This document shows positions 56,704-64,000 of a stretch of 64,000 bases of DNA, in pieces; the first letter of the stretch is position 1, and each line of letters begins with the position of its first letter. A program made the translations under genes and the position numbers. Source of the stretch: Cloeon dipterum (lineage: Eukaryota > Arthropoda > Insecta > Ephemeroptera > Baetidae); contig NC_088787.1 in the NCBI RefSeq assembly GCF_949628265.1, positions 30,928,501-30,992,500 of the forward strand, written 5' to 3'. Below the pieces are notes generated by a model that was given only the letters and a program-made list of their open reading frames with translations, did not search any database and had not been told where the DNA came from.

Positions 56704-59700
56704 CTACATCAGCGAGTTGGCCGTGCGTTTCGAGCGCTTCTTCAGTTTGTCCTCGTTGTTGAGCTTGACTCGGATCGCCTCGCGGACCGTGCTGGCAGGA
56801 ACGTCAAACTTCTCCATCACAGTGGCTGCAAAATTATTATTCCTAGTAAATAAAAAAAATCCTCCTACCCATTTTCCAGGAAAAGCTCATTTGAAAATTG
56901 ACTCGTATTTTCCAGCAATAATTGATTTTATGAAAAGTATCATAGGAGCGAAATCAAGGGTCGCAGGACGGTTGTGGTGGCGGCAAGATATCCTGACGTA
57001 GTTCATAAACAATAAGAAAAAATGTTTTAGATTATTGCCATTCAAGTGTCAAATTTCCAAATTCCAGATTTAAAAGAACAAAAAATCGTGACGGTTTAAA
57101 GTATTCACTTTTCGACTCGGTGGATGAATAAGGGTTGGGGGTGAGCGGGTTAGCACCCCAAAGTTTATTCAGCTCAGTAGGGGAAGTTAATCCAAGTCAA
57201 ACGGTGTGCTTTGCAATTCTGACGATTATAGAACCCCAGATTTGGCGCTCACAACATTTGCAAAAATTTGAAAATCGAAGTTCTTGAAAATGAAGCCGAA
57301 GTAGCCGAACACCACCTTGAAATCTTAAACAAGTTCACACGTACCCTGAGACTATTTTTTTAGGGGCTTTTAAAGTATGGTATTGGTAAAAATCCCAAAA
57401 AACACCCGGTCTAATGTTCGAAAATGATCTTTGGAGACCTTTGACCTTGTCCTCATTGGTTCCATTTGATCGAGCTTTACAATAGGAGTTCAAATCTTAA
57501 AATTTTAAATTGCACCAACTCGAAATGAGTTATTCTCAAAAGTCGGCCCCAAAATGTCCCGTAAAATCCGCAAATAATGATAATTCATTCTTGTATTTTA
57601 ATATTTCAACCACTAAAAATGATTAAACTTAAAATAGAAATATTATACCTATCACTCTTGTGACTTTGTCAGTATCCAGCCTGGGCTTGGCACTGCCTTT
57701 GCTGCCGTTGAGGCAGTGCGTGGCGAGCACTTCGCGGCCGAAAACTGCGACCAATAGCATGTTGGTGTACTTCTTGAAGTCCCTACACATGAGCATCTTC
57801 AGTTGCAAGTCCGGAGACAGCGGCAAGCTCAGGGCCGAGGCCGCCATCTGCGGAGGAGGGGGCGCCGCCACCACCGGCTGCTGTCGATTAACCTCCGCTC
57901 GAATCGCCGGCAAAAAATAAAATAGGGTACGACTCACCGGCGGCTGGTGGTGGTTCAGTCCTTCTCGCGGGTGGTGGTGATGGTGGCCGTTTATTTCCTG
58001 ACCGCCATTCGTAATTCCAGGATAATTTGAGCAATCCATTGGGCCGGCATTCATCAGTCCTGCATACAAATTAAATTCATATATATTTAGTATTGGAGTT
58101 AAGATTTTTAAATTTAAAACAAAAATACTAAACCTATTTTGAAGAAAGTTTTGTATTAAAATTTGTATAGCTTTGCAAGACTGTTTATTGTAGCTTAAAT
58201 ATAATCACACTAAAAATGTTAAATTAATGATTTTCACGCACTTTTTCCAAATGATGACTTGATAACTTATTTATTATTTAGTGGAAAATAAACAAACTGC
58301 TATTTCATTGATGGCAGTGGCAAAATTAATAAAAATTTTATCGTTAGGCAGAAACCAATTTTTTAACAGATTTTTTGAGCTAAGAAACAAAAATGCCAAA
58401 CATTTTTTTATAATTTTAGCAAAAATCGGTTATTCTTGCGCATCCGCAGTATTACGAAAGGAAAATTAAACATAAAATTTATATTTTAAGTTTGTGAATG
58501 ATTATATAACAATTAAGCTTAATTTTTGAAGTGACCTGCTTCAGCGTGGCGGAGCCTCTCCATGGCTCTGAGCCGTTCAGCCTCGAGTTTCCTCTGCACC
58601 TGAAGTCGCAGACTCATTTCCATGGAGAGGCGTTGCTGTTGTTCCTCGGCTGCCTTCAGTTCCATCGCAGTGCTCATCGGGGGCACCGTCTTCGGAGGGC
58701 GCGGGGGCACGCAGCGTGCCGGTGTTATGTGCGTCTCGCCAATCACCAGCACGTCGCCCGGCATCATCGCGTCTTCCATTTGACTCACCCGTGTCGCTGC
58801 AACATTTTATTTAATTCTAAAATCCCTGCGATGATTCAAACTCAGACACGAGTCAAAATTTTCATTCCTGGGGGGTTTGCGGGATATTTTAGTTTAATTT
58901 TGAGAGTGCAGTAACTCATTTAGAGAATTTAAGGTGTGAGTTGAACTTCTCTCGTCAAGCCCGGTCAAATGAAAACCAAATTTGAGGTTATCGGTCAAGA
59001 TTAAAGGTCACCAAGCCTAATTTTCAAACATTTCCGAGTGTTTTTTGAAATTTTAAAAAATTGTGATAAAATTTTGAAAATTCCCCAAAAATTGGTCTCA
59101 GGGTACTGCGAACTTGTGTAAAAATTTCAAAGTGGTGTTCGGCTTTGTTTTCGAGAAATTTAATTTTAAATTTCGAAAAACGTAAAATTGTCTTATTTCG
59201 GCAAATGTTGTGATCGCCAAATCTCTGGTTTTAAGCGTCAGAAATGCAAAAACTGCACACCGTTCGACTTGGCTTTCTCTGGAGAGCTGAATAGTTGTTG
59301 GGGTGCTCACCCCTTTTGGTCATGGCATTCCCCCATCCCCCAAGTCTGAAAATACATTTTTTAAATCGTCGCGATATTTTGTTCTTTCATGTCTTTGAAC
59401 ACAGATAGATTTTTGCGTAAAAATTTAATTGACAATAGCTCGAGCGATGCCAAGAGTCTCCACTCCGTGAGCAAAGTTAGGCAATCGGCTGCTCGTCAAG
59501 GTCGCGCCAGTTGCCTGCTTTACATATAATGTTCCACCACCCCTCTCGCTTTGCCCGTGCACCCGGCGCGAAGTGCGCGCCGATTTTAATGCCGCGCGAT
59601 GCGAGACTTATTTATTTGATAGTTTTGTCTGCCTAATCGGTTTTGCCCAACTCACCTATATCGACAGGTCGGTGCGAGCTGCTTGGCAGTGCCATCACCC

Positions 59701-61106
59701 GACCCGGCTGACCTCCACCCCCTCCCTCGTCCGTGTTCGGCCCGTTGAATTCAGCTGCCTCTGCGGAAAAAAAATTCCGTCGTGAATTATTCATGGCTTG
59801 AGCTCAGGCGATTATTCCGAGTTGGATTTTTTGGTTTTCAACTGCTGAACATTCTATAATATCTCCGACTACTTTTTGAATTCAAATGTTGTTTTCGTGC
59901 CAAATAACTGGGGAGGTTTAAGGCGAGTGGCACAAACAAAAATAATGTGCTCAAAAACTTTATGAAATTATTTCAAATTTTTGGAGAAATCCTTTTTCTA
60001 GTTCGATTTTAAATAAAATTAAAACTGCAACATAATTTTCAATGTAAGTAAAACTTTACAGGCCAACACCAAAGAGTATTTTGCATTGCTCAAGTTGGCT
60101 AGTTGAATTTATTGTTTGTGAAATTTAGAAATAGTATATCTCTACAATGAGCAATAATAAAATCAGGACCAACAATCAGTTCAATTTCAGATTTTACCAA
60201 ATTTTCTCAAAAGAATTTGATGTTATCGCTTGATTTCGATCCCTTCTCGTTGCGATCTATACAAAGATATGCGAATTTTTAGGAAACTTCCTTAATCGTG
60301 GTTTTACAATTTATGCTCGCGACTTGATTGGAATGCAAACTTTGGAGCCGATTTGCTCTAAACGGCGCAACCTGGGATATTTTTAGCTTTTACGTCGTTT
60401 TTATTTATTTATTTACTGTTGTTTATTCTCACAGTTAAGTCAATGCATTCATGTTATGGCAGTCAAAACAATTTATAAAATCATTTAGATAGTTAAAACA
60501 GAATTTTCAAAAATCTTCTGAAAAGTCACACCTAAAAGTTTAGGAATTTTTCTCTTCCATCATTTTTATCAAAAAAATTTGTACACTAACATATATAAAA
60601 TTAGTTAAACAAACTGAATTAAGTAATACGTTTTGACAGTGACGTGTTTCACTTTTGTGATTTAATTTTGTTTTAATTATAGAGGAGCAAAAAAGCACAA
60701 ATCAACTCACTCCTTTGCTCGTGCTGCATAAGTTGCTGCTGCATTCGGTGCTGATTGTTGAGGGTCTCGAGGACGCTGGCCACCTGCATTTCCCGGGTCT
60801 GCGCCTCGTAGTCTCGTCCGCTGTCGTCGTCGCCAAAGTCGTTGTCGTCGTCGTCGTCCTCCTCCTCGTCAGACTCTGCCAGCATCTCTCTGGTGGGTCT
60901 CTTGCCCATCCACTGCGTGCTGGGCACCGGCGGCACTTGCAGTTGGTCGCCAGGGCACGGCCTCTTGGCGGCAGGCGGGTGCGCTTCGTCCTTGGGCTCG
61001 CTTTTCATCTCCTCGGCTCGCTTTGCTTCCCTCGTGATCTCGGTCAGGCCGCGGATTTCCAGCATCTCGGCTGTTTTGATTAGCTGAGGAATCTGATCTT
61101 CTGATA
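56704..61106 (-). CDS. BTB and BEN domain transcription regulator, NACC-like (5' end outside window)
   Basis: Five downstream exons are in the window: 60711-61106, 58536-58796, 57938-58059, 57649-57880 and 56704-56825. The first begins in the last helices of a BTB/POZ domain (VSEDQIPQLIKTAEMLEIRG). It continues with an acidic stretch of Glu/Asp runs and a glutamine-rich segment. The middle exons are His-, Pro- and Met-rich with a short charged coil. The last two form a BEN domain: YTNMLLVAVFGREVLATH, then KPRLDTDKVTRVIATVMEKF and VPASTVREAIRVKLNNED. BTB plus BEN is the layout of vertebrate NACC1/NACC2, nuclear repressors in which BTB dimerises and BEN binds DNA or corepressors. The rest of the BTB domain was not found within the window. 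The 57-base gap between exons 3 and 4 is in frame and open, so it may be retained. Confidence 0.75.
57110..57540 (-). repeat. Dispersed repeat family R1 copy in a BTB-BEN gene intron
   Basis: It shows AAGTCAAACGGTGTGC, then CAGATTTGGCGCTCACAACA, a GCCGAACACCACCTTGAAAT block and TTTGACCTTGTCC. The same blocks occur on the opposite strand of 58925-59345. The blocks agree in order with the 24.5 kb copy. Confidence 0.65.
58925..59345 (+). repeat. Dispersed repeat family R1 copy in a BTB-BEN gene intron
   Basis: Read in reverse, it has CGAACGGTGTGCAGTTTTTG, ACCAGAGATTTGGCGATCAC, GCCGAACACCACTTTGAAAT and GTACCCTGAGACCAATTTTT, matching the 57.1 kb copy block for block. The rest of this intron (59346-60710) has no recognised feature apart from a GC-richer patch near 59560-59720. 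Confidence 0.65.
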
Positions 61107-61429
61107 CTATAATCTTGATCAGAGCGAAATATTCTTTTGAAAAAATTTTAAGACACAATTTTTAATTTTCGATTAATATAATTATTATCTATCGACTAAA
61201 ATAAAATTTATAATCAATTTATAAAAATATAAATTAAATATTCAGTGTAAATGGACTTTTGTGTCCGTCTGGAAAATCAATTTAAAAATATTATGACGAT
61301 CATCTAAATGTTTTTTCTTGATTTTTTATCAAAATAAAAAATAGGCTGTCCAGAAAAGGTTTATAGTTCTGGCAGAGGTCTGAGGATTATGATTAATTTT
61401 TTACTGACCGCAAACCCTGAGTTTCTCAC

Positions 61430-61890
61430 ATTGGAGGGCTTTGCAGGTCTTTGGATTTTGAGTTTTCTCGAAATCGGTTCAACTAACAATAAGTGGTAGA
61501 GCAAAAAGGCTGACCTCGTTGAGCCCTTCTCATCGAGTGAAACAACTTTCATGGTGCCCTCAAAGTGGTAAGTCAAAGGTCAAGGTCACTAATATAGAAT
61601 TTTCAAAATGTAACTCAAACTTTACAACTGAAATTGGTGAAATTTTTGTAATTAGGATATTTTCATCTTGTAGAGCACACAAAAATTAGGCTAAAAATCC
61701 TCTAATTTATGCTTAATTATTGCTTTTTTGGATTTTTAAAAAATGTTTACTCGCTTCAATCTCGACTTCTAATTGTCAGATTTTCAAAAACCACATTTAA
61801 ATACCACTAGACTATAGTCTCAGCCTACCCTAGGAAGCCAAATTAGTTTAAGGGTGCCAAAACTTCCACCCCCTATTTGCATTGGTAAAA
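61430..61890 (+). repeat. Dispersed repeat family R1 copy upstream of the BTB exon
   Basis: Blocks shared with 47.8 kb include CCTCAAAGTGGTAAGTCAAA, TCTTGTAGAGCACACAAAAA, AATCTCGACTTCTAATTGTC and CAGCCTACCCTAGGAAGCC. It runs directly into repeat R2 at about 61886, which suggests R1 and R2 may be parts of one longer element. Confidence 0.7.
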
Positions 61891-61940
61891 ATCGTTCATT
61901 TTTTTCAATTCTAACCAGTTTCTTGCAGGCAGTTTCTTTT

Positions 61941-62155
61941 ACAAGCGAAAGTAATGTTTATTGGAATTTTTGTTGTTTCATTATGTATTGTATTTGACTT
62001 GTGATAGCATTAATGTATTATGACTAAGTGTGAGAATAAATATTAATAATAATAATTTCGTGTTATGTTTATAGGTGTCTGCAAAAAGCTTTCCAATTAA
62101 ATAGTGACTCGCTATAATATAAATAAAGATAAAATAAAAATAAATCAATGTTTAC
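61941..62155 (+). mobile_element. Possible LINE 3' tail inserted in repeat R2
   Basis: About 215 bases split a repeat that is uninterrupted at 32.7 kb. They contain TATTATGACTAAGTGTGAG and then AATAAATATTAATAATAATA, a TAA-type tail like those of insect CR1/Jockey LINE 3' ends. The tail is internal, so the boundaries are uncertain. Confidence 0.4.
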
Positions 62156-62319
62156 AACTCGGTTTTCAATTATTTTCTAATTATTAGCTCATGACCTCTA
62201 CTTGTAAAATTGCCGGAGATAAATTATTAGAGAAATCCAGGCAGCAAATGAGAGTACTTCTCCTATGTCAAAAACTTGTAATATTGTTATATATATCCCC
62301 AGTGGCCATCCACGTTGCC

Positions 62320-63400
62320 ACCACGAAACCTCGTCCGTGGATTTTACGTGGATGAATTCCACGAACCTATTTTGCCATTTTTTCTAGTGCACTCGTTTGG
62401 AAATACTTTCCCTTTCGATATTTGACCATTTTTGAGCAGATTTAGTTTGAATTTTTGGGTTTTTAGGGCAAAATTAACGTCCGTGGAACTCACGTGGATG
62501 ATCCCCAATTTCCCAAATTGAGTTTTTGAAGCTCTTTTTGTGCCTAAATTATCGGTAAATGAATTAAGTGCTCCTCTAAAGCTATTTCATTTAATTTTTT
62601 CTTAATTTTTTTGTAAATTTTACTTCGTGGAAGGGTCTCCGTGGATGCTCCGTGGATGTTCCGCGGACGATCCACGGAACTCCGTGGATGCTCCGTGGAA
62701 CTTACGTAGATGATCCCCAATTTCACCAGTCATGTTTTTCATTACTCTTTTGTGTCTAAATTATCAGTAAATGAATTTTAAGTGCTCATCCAAAACTAGT
62801 TTAGTTGATTTTTTTAAATTTTGTAAAATTCCCCATCGTGGAAAATTTTTCGTGGATGCTCCGTGGAACTCACGTGGATGATCCCCAATTTCCCTAAATC
62901 GTGTTTTTAATTCACTTTTTGTGTCTAAAAATTATCGGTAAATGAATTAAGTGCTCCTCCAAAGCTAGTTTATTTAATTTTTTATTATTTTTTAAAATTT
63001 TACTCCGTGGAAAAGTCTTCGTGGATGCTCCGTGGAACTCACGTGGATGATCCCCAATTTCCCAAAAGCATGTGTTTATAATCAATATATGTGTCTGAAT
63101 AATAATCGGTAAATGAATTAAGTGCCTCTCCAAAACTATTTTATTTGATTTTTCTTTAAAATTTTGTGTAATTTCACTTCGTGGAAAGGTCTCCGTGGAT
63201 GCTCCGTGGATGATCCGCGAATGATCCACGGAACTCTCTTAACGCAAAAATGAAAAATAGCATGTATTTGAAGCAAATTGTTCAGTTCATGAGCTGCCCC
63301 TTTTCGCTTTTTTAAATTCATTGGTCATGTCATTCTTGTTTAAATTTCTAAATTTTGGAAATTGGTTAAGTGTCCGTGGAGTTTTCGTGGATGAATCCCC
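62320..63400. repeat. Tandem array, 168-211 bp unit with CGTGGATG motifs
   Basis: The marker GATGATCCCCAATTTC starts at 62498, 62709, 62878 and 63046, giving spacings of 211, 169 and 168 bases. Each unit has a TATCGGTAAATGAAT..AAGTGC middle and ends in repeated CCGTGGATG/CGTGGAACT motifs. The edge units are degenerate. Open frames on the minus strand with HGAST-type repeats reflect the array and are not genes. Confidence 0.85.
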
Positions 63401-63539
63401 GGACACTTAAAACATTTTTGGTTCGTTGGTATTTCCTATAGGTACGTTAAATTGTTAGTATTATTTAATAAACCATCATCAAAGTTAATTGCTAGCTCAG
63501 AAAACTCAATATTTCCAAATATATTCTGAAATCTACACT

Positions 63540-63729
63540 CGCCACCTCGCCAGAATAGCCGCAGCCGTGTTTCAAACTTTTGAAAAGCGCGCGCACTCTT
63601 ACTGGCCGCAGCAAGCCAATGAGCGCTGCCGCTTGCCTGTTGCTGTTTGTTGACAGACGACCGCGAGCGCGCGGACGCGCGAGCCGAGCGCAACGAAAAA
63701 GCCGTTGGACGACGCCGCCGCGTAATTAA
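63540..63729 (+). promoter_or_regulatory. CpG-rich promoter-like patch
   Basis: A GC-rich stretch with many CG dinucleotides (GCGCGCGCAC, GAGCGCGCGGACGCGCGAG) and an AGCCAATGAGCG CCAAT box stands out in AT-rich surroundings. It lies about 110-300 bases upstream of the start at 63836. Confidence 0.5.
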
Positions 63730-63835
63730 TGTCAGTTTTCGGCCACAATTTCGCCACTAAGTCGACCAGCAATGTTCTTAAGTCGGTGATTGCAGTGAAA
63801 TCCGAATCCTGTCCTGTTCAACCCTCCCAGCAAAG

Positions 63836-64000
63836 ATGCCGCAAATCAAAGGTAAGGACTTGGAATTATTTATTTGTTACGTCATGTTCTCGCCGCTGTT
63901 TTAAAGTTCAACTACATAAATATAGTTAATTCAGTTGGTTTTAAGCCAATTTGTTCCGTTGTAATTAATTATCTGGCCGTGTTTTTTGCAGACCTGTGCC
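63836..64000 (+). CDS. First exons of an unidentified gene (3' end outside window)
   Basis: An ATG in good context (AAAGATGCC) opens a five-codon exon, MPQIK plus one base, ending at 63851 with a GTAAGG donor. A TTTTTTGCAG acceptor at 63991 starts the next exon at 63992, reading on as D-L-C. An alternative start at 63729 in another frame runs 41 residues to the same donor and would splice on in phase, so the start is undecided. Too little is present to name a product. If the BTB-BEN gene's first exons lie beyond 64000, this gene would be nested in or interleaved with it. Confidence 0.45.

Noticed and set aside
62544-63229. Minus-strand frames with repeated HGASTET-type peptides
   Set aside because: They arise from the 168-211 bp tandem array, with stops in each unit.

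Overview
The window looks like nuclear DNA of an arthropod, most likely an insect. It is AT-rich, its genes have many short GT-AG introns, polyadenylation signals are AATAAA, and transposon debris is dense. No species can be named from the sequence. All gene models were built by hand from splice sites, reading frame and remembered family hallmarks; no database search was run.

Layout from left to right: the last coding exon of a Shc adaptor gene (+, 828-971). A transposon-rich stretch of about 12 kb follows, with small inverted-repeat elements, hAT-type elements with 8-bp target duplications, a decayed non-LTR retrotransposon (6181-8182, -), a decayed Ty3/gypsy element (8553-12165, -) and a TTAA-flanked foldback element (12208-12680). 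Next come a calponin/transgelin-family gene (+, 13644-20085) whose first coding exon lies just after a 200-bp GA repeat, and convergent to it CSN5 (-, 20345-21703). After 3.8 kb of repeats come Pex11 (+, 25540-26275) and convergent SMC6 (-, 26446-31724, 17 exons). An ankyrin/SOCS-box-like gene (-, 33167-34101) is divergent from a Cep152/asterless-like coiled-coil gene (+, 34942-43533). Inside an intron of the latter, on the opposite strand, lies an unusual two-exon gene (37944-40043) encoding three ubiquitin-like folds followed by about 20 RNA polymerase II CTD-like heptads. Then mRpS33 (-, 43695-44045), divergent from a DPY-19-like C-mannosyltransferase (+, 44330-49929). An inverted-repeat cluster (50162-51716) and a long gene-poor stretch follow, then the 3' five exons of a BTB plus BEN domain (NACC-like) gene (-, 56704-61106), a 170-210 bp tandem array (62320-63400), and the first exon of an unidentified + strand gene near 63836.

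Most genes are single-copy housekeeping genes: protein deneddylation (CSN5), peroxisome proliferation (Pex11), DNA repair and chromosome structure (SMC6), centriole duplication (asterless), mitochondrial translation (mRpS33) and ER C-mannosylation (DPY19). They sit in tightly packed convergent or divergent pairs and form no pathway together. The novel material is the ubiquitin-like/CTD-like gene, an unclassified dispersed repeat family with about nine copies here, and several non-autonomous transposons with intact target-site duplications.
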